A stretch of DNA of 43,376 nt from Bacteroidota bacterium (GCA_020161835.1 JAIUNL010000026.1:1-43376), one strand, 5' to 3'. Shown: positions 18,349 through 27,602, counted from the stretch's first letter. The notes: generated by a model not told the origin, from the letters alone. Translations and numbers: made by a program.

Positions 18349-18373
18349 AAAGGCGACTTCGGTCGCCTTTTCT
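18349..18373 (+). terminator. Rho-independent terminator with TTCG tetraloop
   Basis: Nine-base arms AAAGGCGAC (18349-18357) and GTCGCCTTT (18362-18370) close a TTCG loop, followed by TTCTATTTTAT. It ends the restriction enzyme-HEPN-HipA_N transcript or a small RNA just before it: 18270-18296 has a CTGACT/AGTCAG pairing, and 18314-18326 a TGGGT-GGT-ACCCA hairpin. Confidence 0.8.
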
Positions 18374-19083
18374 ATTTTATACTTTTCCGTCCGCACGGGG
18401 TTATCATTTCATGTTGGGGTTTGTGGCCGGGCGGTTGGGGTTCATGGGTTGTTTATAACCCCGGGTTTCCACCCGGGGCTACAAACATGTCACCCCTACG
18501 GGGTTCAAGACAAAATTCGTTAACCCCGTCAATGGCCGGGTTTTCAACATTGACCATTCGTATTTCATCCTGCCTATCCTGATCATCCCTGTTAAAAACG
18601 TATTTCATTTCCGTTTTTTCTGTTATTTCTGTGGTAGAAAAAAAGCAATTTTCATTCCGCCCTCACAGGGTTTATCATTTCATATTGGGGTTTGTGCTCG
18701 GGCGGTTTGGGGGTTGGGGGTTGTTCTTCTACCAAGAGGTCACCCCGCTGGAGTTACAAAATTCATTCATTAACCATTGATAATTAACAATTGACCATTA
18801 TCATTTATCCTGCCTGTCCTGATCATCCCTGTACGAACGTATTTTATCCGTGTAAATCAGCGCAATCTGCGGGAAAATTGTTTTTTCTCGCCCGGAGATA
18901 GGTTTGTCTCTTCAGTTTAAAGTTTTCAAAATAACAAACCACCCCGCCTTTGGCACCCCTCCTTAAAAAGGAGGGGAATTTTTTTAATCACCTGCAAAGT
19001 AAATTCCATTCACCATTAACCATTAATCATTAACCATTGTCCATCGTTTTGCTTTAAATCAGCGTTTTTCTATCTTCACCTCA
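18374..19083. repeat. Intergenic field of dispersed repeats
   Basis: No gene is supported. Contents: a degenerate CCGC-N-CGG element (18387-18435); a CCCCGGGT-TTCC-ACCCGGGG hairpin (18459-18478), followed by CTACAAACATGTC and an ACCCC-TAC-GGGGT hairpin (18492-18504); a second degraded set at 18655-18770; CATTAAC-like heptads near 18770-18800 and 19010-19040; and a stretch at 18840-18880 that recurs at 21594-21634. The promoter for the CDF operon is not identifiable. Confidence 0.65.
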
Positions 19084-19398
19084 ATGTCAAAAGTACTTAA
19101 ACATATCTATCTCTTTTTTATCATCATCTTTCTTTCAATGATGGTGGCAGACTCGGGATTTATTTCCACGACACTGACCGATTATTTCGCAGGTGAAACC
19201 CAACAGGAAAACACTACCGAAAAACATATTGAATTTTCACACTCCCACTTTTCAGCCGACAACTTCGTTTCGAAATCTGCCTTTGAAAAAAGCCCTGTCA
19301 ATTTTTGCTTTTTGAAAAATACCTTTTTTCCCTCCCCTGCTATTAAAACCACGTTTTTACCTTCTATCTGGCAACCACCCAAATCCGTTCTGTCCTAA
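19084..19398 (+). CDS. Small exported or membrane-anchored protein upstream of CDF exporter
   Basis: The 104-residue protein has a hydrophobic N-terminus (about 7-25) that could be a signal peptide or a single anchor, followed by a polar segment containing HIEFSHSHFSAD. The histidine/acidic cluster and the position 55 bases before a cation exporter suggest a periplasmic metal-handling or sensing role, in the way small proteins precede metal-efflux genes in Bacteroidota. I do not recognise a family, and no catalytic motif is seen. It could be a metal-responsive leader or simply a poorly conserved gene. Confidence 0.55.
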   Translation: MSKVLKHIYLFFIIIFLSMMVADSGFISTTLTDYFAGETQQENTTEKHIEFSHSHFSADNFVSKSAFEKSPVNFCFLKNTFFPSPAIKTTFLPSIWQPPKSVLS

Positions 19399-19453
19399 CC
19401 TTTCGCAGTTTATTTTCCCTTGACAGTCACATTTTGGCGGGTTTTATTTTTTT

Positions 19454-20344
19454 ATGGAAACAGAAAAGAAAAGGGTTGCACTCATATCAGTTGGTGCAGC
19501 TATATTTTTAACAGGATTTAAAATTGTTGTCGGATTGGCAACCGGCAGTATTGGTATTTTATCTGAAGCCCTGCATTCAGCACTGGATCTGGTTGCAGCC
19601 GTTATCACCTACTTCTCCGTCCGCATTTCAGACAAACCGGCTAACCGGCAGCACAATTACGGGCATGGTAAAATCGAGAATTTTTCTGCCCTGATTGAAA
19701 CCCTCCTGCTGCTGATCACCTGCATCTGGATTGTTTATGAAGCCACCCACCGGCTCATTACCGGCAATACCCACATCGAATTGAGTATCTGGAGTTATAT
19801 CGTGGTGATCAGTTCGATAATTATTGATTACACCCGGTCCCGTGCGCTTTCAAAAGTTGCCAAAAAGTATAACAGTCAGGCACTTGAAGCAGATGCCCTT
19901 CATTTTTCTACTGATATCTGGAGCTCGGGAGTCGTACTTCTGGGATTGATCTGCGCAAATTTCGGTTTCTATTTTGCCGATTCAATCGCAGCATTATTCG
20001 TGGCGGTTATCGTCATCGGAGTGTCTTACAAGTTGGGGAAAAAGGCCATTGACGTGCTGCTCGATAAAGCACCCTCAGAATATATCGACCTGGTAAAAAG
20101 TACGCTGTGTGAATTCCCTGAGGTGAAATATTTCCACAGTTTAAAAATCAGAACCGCCGGCGCTGATACGTTTATCAATGTGAATGTGCACTTTGATCCT
20201 GAAATGAAACTCAGACAGGTTCATGAAATCTGTGATACCATCGAGAAAGAAATCGGATCCAGAATTGCCCGGAGTGAGGTCTACATCCACGCAGAACCTC
20301 AGGACATCAAACATATTCAAACTGAAAAACCGGATAATTACTAA
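19454..20344 (+). CDS. Cation diffusion facilitator (CDF) metal exporter
   Basis: The 296-residue protein has six membrane helices and a cytoplasmic C-terminal domain (from about 208). The transport site is H41-x3-D45 (HSALD) on helix 2 and H150-x3-D154 (HFSTD) on helix 5, the HD-HD arrangement typical of Zn2+ (and Co2+/Cd2+) exporters. The C-terminal half (FHSLKIRTAGADTFINVNVHF) is the dimerising metallochaperone-like domain. It probably exports Zn2+ or a related ion in exchange for H+. It is followed after 12 bases by a b-type cytochrome, so the two are co-transcribed. Confidence 0.93.
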   Translation: METEKKRVALISVGAAIFLTGFKIVVGLATGSIGILSEALHSALDLVAAVITYFSVRISDKPANRQHNYGHGKIENFSALIETLLLLITCIWIVYEATHRLITGNTHIELSIWSYIVVISSIIIDYTRSRALSKVAKKYNSQALEADALHFSTDIWSSGVVLLGLICANFGFYFADSIAALFVAVIVIGVSYKLGKKAIDVLLDKAPSEYIDLVKSTLCEFPEVKYFHSLKIRTAGADTFINVNVHFDPEMKLRQVHEICDTIEKEIGSRIARSEVYIHAEPQDIKHIQTEKPDNY

Positions 20345-20356
20345 CAGGAAGCTGAC

Positions 20357-21055
20357 ATGAAAACACTCATCTGGACTTTCTCAACACGACTTTTTCACTG
20401 GCTTTTAACCATCGGATTTGTTGCAGCCTATATTCTTGGTGATTTTGATGAACAGAGGAGTCTGCATTATGCGTTTGGATTACTGGTCGGGTTTCTCATC
20501 CTGTTCCGGTTGATTTTTGGATTTATCGGACCCAGATATTCCCATTTCAGGGATTTCCCGTTTGGATTTTCAAACCAGCTTGATTTTGCCAAAAACTTTT
20601 TCTCAAACCCTAAAACCTGGCTGGGCCACAATCCGGGAGCTTCAGTTGTCATGCTTTTAATTTTCCTGGTTGGGTTGTTCTGCAGTTTATCCGGCTATTT
20701 TCTGACGACAGAAAATTATTCGTTGTTTTCTGTCAGTTTCAATGAGGATACAGTTAAGGAAGTTCATGAAATTCTGGCAAATTCCTTTCTGATTCTGGTG
20801 ATTGCCCATTTGCTTGGCGTGATCGCCGATACTGCTTTTCACGGAAAATCAGGAACCCTGGCCTCCATCTTTACCGGCTATAAAAATGGTCAGGCTGAAA
20901 ACGTCTACCTCACCCGATTTCAAAAGGCCTTTGCAGTTGTATGGTTTATCGTTCCGTTTATTTTCTTTTACCTGGCTTTTGATCTCCCGGTTAAAGAAGA
21001 AGGAAAAGATGACAAAGATGGAATTGAACGGGAACACGAAGATCTCGACGATTGA
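20357..21055 (+). CDS. Cytochrome b561-type membrane di-heme protein
   Basis: The 232-residue protein has four helices of the cytochrome b561/hydrogenase b-subunit superfamily. Axial heme ligand candidates are H14 (RLFHW), H37 (SLHYAF), H137 (EVHEIL) and H151 (IAHLLG). A fifth hydrophobic stretch near 190-206 precedes a highly acidic tail (KEEGKDDKDGIEREHEDLDD). Relatives pass electrons between quinone and a periplasmic partner. An AGGA ribosome site and a 12-base gap tie it to the CDF gene. The acidic tail could bind cations, but this is only suggestive. Confidence 0.85.
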   Translation: MKTLIWTFSTRLFHWLLTIGFVAAYILGDFDEQRSLHYAFGLLVGFLILFRLIFGFIGPRYSHFRDFPFGFSNQLDFAKNFFSNPKTWLGHNPGASVVMLLIFLVGLFCSLSGYFLTTENYSLFSVSFNEDTVKEVHEILANSFLILVIAHLLGVIADTAFHGKSGTLASIFTGYKNGQAENVYLTRFQKAFAVVWFIVPFIFFYLAFDLPVKEEGKDDKDGIEREHEDLDD

Positions 21056-21739
21056 TTAGGGATTTGGTAAATAAATCACATTCCGCACCTATGGTACGGT
21101 TTATTTTTTCAATGATGGCTTTCTACCAATATTTCGCACCTCTGTTGCGGAAAAACCGTTTTATTCCCATTTGAATTTCACCAATAAGCGTTATTTTTTT
21201 CAGCATTTGCCGCCGTCATCCGGTCGACGAAGCGGCAAACGCAGTGCCCGGTTAAATCGACTCTGTGTTTGAAGGAGGTACAGGTAAACCTGGACCGACT
21301 GAGTTCAGATTCGATCAGGGCCGAAGTGCCAGCCGCAAGTCAAAGAGCGGATTGGCGGTAGGTTTTTGCGGTACTTTTTTAAAAAAGTACCTTCCCCTAA
21401 ACTTGAAGGCCGGGAAAAGGCAATTTCCCATTCCACCCGTAATAAAATCACCAGTTTCAAAAAAAGTTGTGGCCGGGCGGGAAAATGGTGGTCATGATGA
21501 CGTCATCCTACAAACATATCATCCCGATGGGGTGAAACCACAGATTTATTCCAATTAAGCATCCGCATTTCATCCGGCTCATCCATGTTCAAACGTATTT
21601 TATCCATGTAAATCAGCGCAATCCGCGGGAAAAATGTCTTTTAGCAGGCATTGGTGTTTTTCGTGCATTTCGTGTTTTTCGTAGTAAAAAGAAATTGCAT
21701 TTTCCTTAACTTTAATCTCCCAAAAAAGGTTCAAACCTT
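21056..21739. repeat. Intergenic repeats including a long structured element with palindromic end
   Basis: No gene is supported. 21077-21155 has two short hairpins (CCGCACC-TAT-GGTACGG and CGCACCTCTGTTGCG). 21208-21391 is a composite repeat in minus orientation. Its tail matches 40607-40782 inverted and ends in a perfect 22-base palindrome (arms GGTACTTTTTT and AAAAAAGTACC, 21370-21391). A fragment of the CCGGGCGG family lies at 21472-21480, and 21594-21634 repeats 18840-18880. The promoter of the GH66 gene is not evident. Confidence 0.75.
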
Positions 21740-23467
21740 ATGAAACTCATACCGGTTCTTCTTGCAGCTCTTTTTCTCACTGCCTGCGGATCAGACGACA
21801 AAAAAGACGTCGAATCCCCTTCCGTTGCGTTCAATATTTCCACAGATAAATCGGCCTATAAACCCAGCGAAATCATCCAGTTAACCACAACGAAAAACAT
21901 TCCGTCAAAAGCTAAAATCCGGTACAAACACCTCAACTCAATTCTTCTCGAAACCAGTTATCTCGGCTCAAGTTGGACCTGGCAGGCACCATCAACTAAC
22001 TTTAAAGGCTACACGGTTACGATTTATACTTCAGAAAACGGAATTGAAACGATTCATGGATGTGTAGGCGTTGATGTTTCATCCGACTGGTCCCGTTTTC
22101 CCCGGTACGGATTCCTCTCCAAATTTTCCAGCACTGAAAAGGTCAGTGATGTGATCACCGAACTGAACCGGTATCACCTGAACGGACTTCAGTTCTACGA
22201 CTGGCATTACAAACATCATCAGCCCCTCGCCGGAACCGTTTCTTCACCTGCCGCATCCTGGAAGGATATCATCAACCGGACGAATTATCTGAGCACGGTG
22301 AAAAACTACATAGCTGCCGCTCATGAGAAAAACATGAAGGCAATGTTTTACAATCTGGCTTATGGAGCAACCAATACCGCTCAAGAGGATGGTGTCGCTT
22401 TTGAGTGGTTTTTATTCAAAGACCAAAACCGCACCACCCGTGATTTTCACGATCTCCCCGAACCCCCATTCAACAGTGATATCTATGTAACCAATCCAGC
22501 CAACACAAACTGGCAATCGTATCTGATCAGCCGGAATCAGGATGTTTACTCGGTTTTTGATTTTGACGGATTTCACATCGACCAGCTTGGGGACCGGGGC
22601 ACTCTTTATGATGAAAACGGGTCAGCGGTGAATTTATCAACCACATTCGGACCTTTCATTCAGGCGATGAAGTCTGCATCACCCGATAAAAAACTGGTTT
22701 TCAATGCCGTGAATCAGTACGGACAAATCGGGATTGCTCAAAGTCCGGTTGATTTTCTCTACACGGAAGTCTGGTCACCCAATGAATCTTATTCCAGCCT
22801 CGCCACGATTATAAAAAACAACGATGCAAGCGGCAGCGGAGAAAAGAAATCGGTTTTAGCTGCCTACATGAATTACAAACTTGCAGATAAAGCCGGTATG
22901 TTTAATACACCGTCTGTTTTACTCACTGATGCCGTTATTTTTGCCTTTGGCGGAGCCCATCTTGAATTGGGTGAACACATGCTGGGGAAAGAATATTTCC
23001 CGAATTCCAATTTACAGATGACCGATGAACTGAAAAAAAGTCTGATCAGTTATTATGATTTTATGGTCGGATATCAGAATCTCCTCCGTGATGGCGGAAG
23101 TTTCAACTCACCGCCAGTTGTCAGTCCGCAGTCAGCAGTCGGGTACACAAACTGGCCACCTGTTGCCGGAAGAATTGCAGTCATCGGCAAATTGGTTGAA
23201 AACCGCCAGGTGATCCACCTGATCAACTTTTCAAATACAAATTCTCTCGACTGGCGGGATACAAACGGTACACGCACTGTTCCGGTAACCCGGCAAAATT
23301 TGGCACTTACCATTACCGTTGCCCAAGCGGTAAAATGGGTTTGGATAGCCTCTCCCGATTTGAATTATGGCAGTTCTGTAAGTCTTTCATACCAACAGGT
23401 TGGTAATTCACTTTCTATCACCGTTCCTTCTCTGAAATATTGGGATATGATTGTGATTGAGTATTGA
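21740..23467 (+). CDS. GH66 dextranase-like lipoprotein
   Basis: The 575-residue protein has a lipoprotein signal (LFLTAC, cysteine at 16). An Ig-like N-terminal part runs to about 110, followed by the GH66 barrel, recognised by YHLNGLQFYDWHYKHH-PL and GFHIDQLGDRG. The catalytic nucleophile candidate is D281 and the acid/base candidate is E343 (LYTEVWS), as in endo-dextranases and cycloisomaltooligosaccharide glucanotransferases. A beta domain closes the C-terminus. It should hydrolyse alpha-1,6-glucan at the outer membrane. It lacks the insertion modules of the cyclising enzymes as far as I can tell, so dextranase is favoured. No SusC/D genes adjoin it. Confidence 0.88.
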   Translation: MKLIPVLLAALFLTACGSDDKKDVESPSVAFNISTDKSAYKPSEIIQLTTTKNIPSKAKIRYKHLNSILLETSYLGSSWTWQAPSTNFKGYTVTIYTSENGIETIHGCVGVDVSSDWSRFPRYGFLSKFSSTEKVSDVITELNRYHLNGLQFYDWHYKHHQPLAGTVSSPAASWKDIINRTNYLSTVKNYIAAAHEKNMKAMFYNLAYGATNTAQEDGVAFEWFLFKDQNRTTRDFHDLPEPPFNSDIYVTNPANTNWQSYLISRNQDVYSVFDFDGFHIDQLGDRGTLYDENGSAVNLSTTFGPFIQAMKSASPDKKLVFNAVNQYGQIGIAQSPVDFLYTEVWSPNESYSSLATIIKNNDASGSGEKKSVLAAYMNYKLADKAGMFNTPSVLLTDAVIFAFGGAHLELGEHMLGKEYFPNSNLQMTDELKKSLISYYDFMVGYQNLLRDGGSFNSPPVVSPQSAVGYTNWPPVAGRIAVIGKLVENRQVIHLINFSNTNSLDWRDTNGTRTVPVTRQNLALTITVAQAVKWVWIASPDLNYGSSVSLSYQQVGNSLSITVPSLKYWDMIVIEY

Positions 23468-23472
23468 ATCTG

Positions 23473-23690
23473 GTCGTCGAGTAGGTCGGCAAAGCCGACT
23501 GTATCGAGACGCCCCGCCTTCCTTATCTCCCCGGTAAAATCCGTCGTTCGACATATCACTCGGAGACCACATCCAGACTCCGGTCATCGAGTAGGGCGAC
23601 GAAGTCGCCTGTATCGAGATGCCGGTATGCCTTGTCTCCTCGGTAAAATCCGTCTTGCGACGGATCACTCGGAGACCGCAAGGAGATGCC
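23473..23690. repeat. Two tandem copies of a TCGAGTAGG / CTCGGTAAAATCCG hairpin repeat
   Basis: Two ~100-bp copies (23473-23570, 23576-23679), each with two hairpins. In the first hairpin, TCGAGTAG...TATCGAGA encloses GTCGGC-AAA-GCCGAC in copy 1 (23485-23499) and GGCGAC-GAA-GTCGCC in copy 2 (23595-23609). The second is CTCGGTAAAATCCG...ATCACTCGGAGA. A third copy with the modules in reverse order is at 26063-26162, and a diverged one at 34676-34723. The 23691-23790 part of this gap is the katG promoter region. Confidence 0.8.
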
Positions 23691-23745
23691 CAAATAAATA
23701 ATATACTTCACTGAAGCCTTGCAAGTCATGCAATATTGTGCAACA

Positions 23746-23776
23746 TTGACTTCGATGTAATTTCACTCGCTATTAA
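23746..23776 (+). promoter_or_regulatory. Possible katG promoter
   Basis: TTGACT at 23746-23751 and TATTAA at 23771-23776 are 19 bases apart, slightly long for a housekeeping promoter, and lie just before the catalase-peroxidase start. The preceding TGCAATATTGTGCA (23729-23742) is a near palindrome that could be an operator. No known PerR or OxyR box is clear. Confidence 0.35.
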
Positions 23777-23790
23777 TTTCGGGGAATCCA

Positions 23791-25989
23791 ATGAGCACAA
23801 ATTCAAACCCAGGTAAATGCCCGTTTCCGCATGGGCAAAGTGTCCCTGCCGGTGGCATGGGGACATCAAATAAAGACTGGTGGCCAAACCGTCTCAATCT
23901 TCAAATTCTCCGCCAGCAGTCTTCCCTTTCAAATCCGATGGACTCCGGTTTCAACTACGCAGAGGAATTTAAAAAGCTGGATCTAAAGCAAATCAAACAG
24001 GATATTTTTGAGTTAATGACCCGTTCGCAGGATTGGTGGCCAGCCGATTACGGTCATTACGGACCTTTATTCATCCGGATGGCGTGGCACAGTGCCGGTA
24101 CTTACCGGGTTTCTGACGGTCGGGGCGGTGCAGGTAACGGAAACCAGCGTTTTGCACCCATCAACAGCTGGCCCGATAACGGAAATCTGGATAAAGCCCG
24201 CTTATTACTCTGGCCGGTCAAACAAAAATATGGAAACCAGATTTCCTGGGCTGATTTGCTGATTCTGGCAGGAAATTGTGCCCTTGAATCGATGGGATTT
24301 AAAACCCTGGGTTTTGCCGGTGGCCGTGAAGATATCTGGGAACCTCAGCAGGATATCAATTGGGGTAATGAAACAGAATGGCTGGGCGATAAAAGGTATT
24401 CCGGTGACCGGGAACTGGCAAATCCGTTGGCAGCAGTTCAAATGGGACTGATTTATGTCAATCCGGAAGGACCTAACGGGAATCCGGATCCGGTTGCATC
24501 CGGAAAAGACATCAGAGAAACTTTTGCACGTATGGCAATGAACGATGAAGAAACAGTTGCCCTCATCGCAGGCGGACATACTTTTGGTAAAGCACACGGT
24601 GCAGCAAGTCCAACTCATGTTGGCAGAGAACCTGAAGGAGCACCTATTGAACAGCTGGGTTTGGGCTGGAAAAACAGTTTCGGTACCGGAAAAGGACCTG
24701 ACGCCATTACCAGCGGAATCGAAGGGGCCTGGAAACCAAATCCTACCACCTGGGATAACGGATATTTTGAAACCCTGTTCGGACACGACTGGAAATTGAC
24801 GAAAAGTCCGGCCGGTGCGCATCAGTGGATTCCGGTTGATGAATCTGCGGGTTCTATGGTCATCGATGCCCACGACCCCTCGAAACGTCATGCGCCGGTT
24901 ATGACCACAGCCGACATGGCATTAAGGATGGATCCGGTCTATGAACCGATTTCCAGAAAATTTGCTCAGGATTTTAATCTGTTTGCAGATGCTTTTGCCA
25001 AAGCATGGTTTAAACTGACTCACCGGGATATGGGACCGATTGCCCGTTATCTGGGAGCTGAAGTTCCTGCTGAAACTTTCATCTGGCAGGATCTGGTTCC
25101 GCCGGTTACTCATGACCTGATTACTGTATCTGATGTTGCCGAACTGAAAGAAAGAATCGTCAGTTCCGGACTTACCATTTCACAACTCGTTACGACGGCA
25201 TGGGCTTCTGCATCAACTTTCCGCGGTTCAGACAAACGCGGCGGAGCAAACGGAGCACGGATTCGCCTTGCACCCCAAAATCAGTGGGAAGTCAATAATC
25301 CCGTCCAGCTCAAACTGGTTTTGACCAAGCTTGAATCCATTCAGAAAACTTTCAATGAAAACCAGAAAACCAACAAAAAAGTGTCTCTGGCTGATTTAAT
25401 TGTGCTGGGTGGTTGTGCTGCTATTGAGAAGGCAGCTCAGGCAGCGGGTTATTCAGTCTCAGTTCCGTTTACGCCGGGTCGTAATGATGCCTCGCCTGAA
25501 CAAACCGATGCAGAATCTTTCGCAGTTCTTGAACCGATCGCAGACGGATTCAGAAATTACAAATGTGCAGGATTGGCCGAAATCCCAGCTGAAGTCCTGT
25601 TGGTTGATAAAGCTCAGCTTCTGACTTTAACCGCACCCGAAATGACGGTTTTGGTCGGTGGAATGAGGGTTTTGGATGCCAATTACAATGGATCTGCCCT
25701 TGGGCGATTTACCGATAAACCGCAGGTTCTCACCACTGATTTCTTTATTCATCTGCTGGATATCGGAACGACCTGGAAAGCAGTTACCAGTACCGGTGAT
25801 GTGTTTGAAGGTACCGATCGCCTGACCGGAAAAGTAAAATATACAGCCACCCGGGCTGATTTGATTTTTGGTTCCAACTCTGAACTGAGAGCTGTCGCTG
25901 AAGTCTATGCCTCAGCAAACGGTCAGGAAAAAATGGTTAAGGATTTTATTGCGGCTTGGGCGAAGGTCATGAATCTGGATCGATTCTGA
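23791..25989 (+). CDS. katG: Catalase-peroxidase KatG
   Basis: 732 residues, full length for the family, with both the active N-terminal and the degenerate C-terminal peroxidase domain. Distal heme residues R96, W99 and H100 (FIRMAWHSAGTYR) and the proximal H263 (AGGHTFGKAHG) are present. The W99-Y222-M248 set for the covalent cross-linked cofactor is intact. It therefore should be an active catalase and peroxidase that removes H2O2 in the cytoplasm; no signal peptide is seen. It lies before an exported superoxide dismutase, from which it is separated by a repeat-filled gap, so the two are probably separate transcripts. Confidence 0.97.
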   Translation: MSTNSNPGKCPFPHGQSVPAGGMGTSNKDWWPNRLNLQILRQQSSLSNPMDSGFNYAEEFKKLDLKQIKQDIFELMTRSQDWWPADYGHYGPLFIRMAWHSAGTYRVSDGRGGAGNGNQRFAPINSWPDNGNLDKARLLLWPVKQKYGNQISWADLLILAGNCALESMGFKTLGFAGGREDIWEPQQDINWGNETEWLGDKRYSGDRELANPLAAVQMGLIYVNPEGPNGNPDPVASGKDIRETFARMAMNDEETVALIAGGHTFGKAHGAASPTHVGREPEGAPIEQLGLGWKNSFGTGKGPDAITSGIEGAWKPNPTTWDNGYFETLFGHDWKLTKSPAGAHQWIPVDESAGSMVIDAHDPSKRHAPVMTTADMALRMDPVYEPISRKFAQDFNLFADAFAKAWFKLTHRDMGPIARYLGAEVPAETFIWQDLVPPVTHDLITVSDVAELKERIVSSGLTISQLVTTAWASASTFRGSDKRGGANGARIRLAPQNQWEVNNPVQLKLVLTKLESIQKTFNENQKTNKKVSLADLIVLGGCAAIEKAAQAAGYSVSVPFTPGRNDASPEQTDAESFAVLEPIADGFRNYKCAGLAEIPAEVLLVDKAQLLTLTAPEMTVLVGGMRVLDANYNGSALGRFTDKPQVLTTDFFIHLLDIGTTWKAVTSTGDVFEGTDRLTGKVKYTATRADLIFGSNSELRAVAEVYASANGQEKMVKDFIAAWAKVMNLDRF

Positions 25990-26018
25990 CGGGATTGGTT
26001 TTTTTCTATTCTGAGTGG

Positions 26019-26165
26019 TTGTCATCCCGGACTTGATCCGGGATCCATCCCACCGCATCAAAGTCTCCTCGGTAAAATCCGTCTTGCGACGGATCACTCG
26101 GAGACCAAATCCAGACTCCGGTCATCGAGTAGGGCGGCAAAGCCGCCTGTATCGAGATGCCGGCA
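26019..26165. repeat. CTTGA hairpin plus third copy of the TCGAGTAGG repeat
   Basis: CCCGGA-CTTGA-TCCGGG (26026-26042) in a GTCAT...ATCC frame is followed by the CTCGGTAAAATCCG hairpin (26064-26105) and the TCGAGTAG hairpin with GGCGGC-AAA-GCCGCC (26133-26147). Module order is opposite to that at 23473-23690. Confidence 0.8.
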
Positions 26166-26262
26166 TCAAAGTCATTCCAGGGGAATACAACCTTCCAAAT
26201 CTTCACCTCCGGAATTATTCCCCTGGTCTCGTTTGTTGAAAAGAAAAAACAAAGGAATACCC

Positions 26263-26934
26263 ATGAACTCACTTCGCTCTTCTCTGCTCGTTTCACTGGT
26301 TTTTGCTTTTCTGCCTGCCTTCGCACAGTTTCAGCAGACACCTCTCCCTTATGCCTACAACGCACTGGAACCTTCCATTGATGCTCAAACCATGGAAATC
26401 CACTATACCAAGCATGCAGCCGGTTATGTGGCCAATCTGAACAAAGCCATCAAGGGAACTCCGGCTGAAAAATTAACCCTCACCCAGATGTTTGCAACCA
26501 TGTCCAAACTGGACCCGGCAATCCGGAACAATGGCGGCGGACATTTCAATCATGAACTTTTCTGGACGATTTTAAGTCCGGAAGCAACAGAACCCTCACC
26601 GGCTTTACTGGCCGCAATCAATTCAACATTTGGTGCAGTTGATTCCCTGAAGAAGAAACTGAACGAAGCCGGTGCTAAACGGTTTGGTTCAGGCTGGGCA
26701 TGGCTTTCGGTGACTTCGGACGGAAAACTCGTGGTTTCCTCAACTCCAAATCAGGATAATCCGCTCATGGATGTTGTGGATGTGAAAGGAATTCCAATTT
26801 TAGGTATTGATGTTTGGGAACATGCGTACTACCTGAAGTATCAAAATAAGCGGGGTGATTACCTGGGTGCAATCTGGAAAGTAATGAACTGGAAAGAAGT
26901 CAGCCATCGGTACGAAGAAGCCCTCAAACGCTAA
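26263..26934 (+). CDS. Exported Fe/Mn superoxide dismutase
   Basis: 223 residues from ATG 26263, with AAAGGA at 26251-26256; a TTG start at 26233 would spoil the signal peptide. MNSLRSSLLV...AFAQ is a signal peptide, unusual for this normally cytoplasmic family, so the enzyme acts in the periplasm. Metal ligands H47, H97 (GGHFNHELFW), D183 and H187 (DVWEHAYYLKY) are all present. Fe versus Mn cannot be told with certainty. It converts superoxide to H2O2 and O2, which the catalase-peroxidase upstream could complement. A small membrane protein follows 34 bases later, probably in the same operon. Confidence 0.93.
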   Translation: MNSLRSSLLVSLVFAFLPAFAQFQQTPLPYAYNALEPSIDAQTMEIHYTKHAAGYVANLNKAIKGTPAEKLTLTQMFATMSKLDPAIRNNGGGHFNHELFWTILSPEATEPSPALLAAINSTFGAVDSLKKKLNEAGAKRFGSGWAWLSVTSDGKLVVSSTPNQDNPLMDVVDVKGIPILGIDVWEHAYYLKYQNKRGDYLGAIWKVMNWKEVSHRYEEALKR

Positions 26935-26968
26935 CCTGAAATCTTTTTCTGAAAGAGGAACAAATCTC

Positions 26969-27253
26969 ATGATAAACCAACGCATCTCAGTTGTTCTGGT
27001 GGTAACCGGACTCATTCTTCTCGCAAACTTTATTGCCATGCAGTTCACATCGGAAGTGAATTGGACCTTGGGTGATTTTGTTGCAGCCGGAATTTTACTT
27101 CTGGCGGCCGGACTGACTCTGGAGTTCATTCTCAGGAAAGTCACCCGGCTTTCCCACCGGATTTTACTGGTTCTTGCAGTTCTGACTGTTTTTGCCCTTG
27201 TCTGGATTGAACTTGCTGTTGGGATTTTCGGGTCACCCTTCGCAGGTTCCTGA
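26969..27253 (+). CDS. Small three-helix membrane protein, unknown
   Basis: 94 residues with three hydrophobic helices (about 5-25, 36-56, 63-87) and an AGAGGA ribosome site 10 bases upstream. I do not recognise a named family, although small proteins of this appearance are common in Bacteroidota. The operon position after the exported SOD suggests an envelope role. Nothing catalytic is visible. Confidence 0.65.
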   Translation: MINQRISVVLVVTGLILLANFIAMQFTSEVNWTLGDFVAAGILLLAAGLTLEFILRKVTRLSHRILLVLAVLTVFALVWIELAVGIFGSPFAGS

Positions 27254-27354
27254 AAATTGTTATCCTGGATGTCAACAATCCGGCTTTTGCCGGATTGTTC
27301 TGCGAAGTTCATCTATCCCACCTGTTTTTTTAAACCCAATTGATTGCAAACCCC

Positions 27355-27602
27355 TAATTTCTTTTCCCTTCGGGGACTGACTTTTGATGGCACAAAAGTC
27401 AGCAACCCTTCGACTCCCACTTCGACTCCGCTCAGTGACCAGCTCAGGGACCGATTCCGCCGCTTTCCATCCTTGGCTTATGACTACGTTTCATATCGGA
27501 ACCCGGCGAACTCATCAGGCTTCGCCTGACTCAAACACGCCGGCTTCTAACCGATATTGCACTTGTCATTGGCGCCGATGGAAAGAATGGCGGTGAAAGG
27601 CT
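27355..27602 (+). repeat. Composite structured repeat, copy 1 (head hairpin and 158-base tail)
   Basis: The head is CCC-TTC-GGG (27367-27375) followed by a long hairpin with arms CTGACTTTTG (27377-27386) and CAAAAGTCAG (27393-27402) and loop ATGGCA. The tail (27443-27600) folds on paper into nested stems: CTTTCCATC/GATGGAAAG outermost, then ATATCGG/CCGATAT, CCGGCG/CGCCGG and an apical TCAGGC-TTC-GCCTGA. Copies of the tail are at 33832-33990 and, inverted and cut by the window edge, at 43244-43376. Confidence 0.8.

Noticed and set aside
21265..21558. 97-residue open frame
   Set aside because: Lies inside the composite repeat, its inverted copy at 40607 does not keep the frame, and it matches no family.
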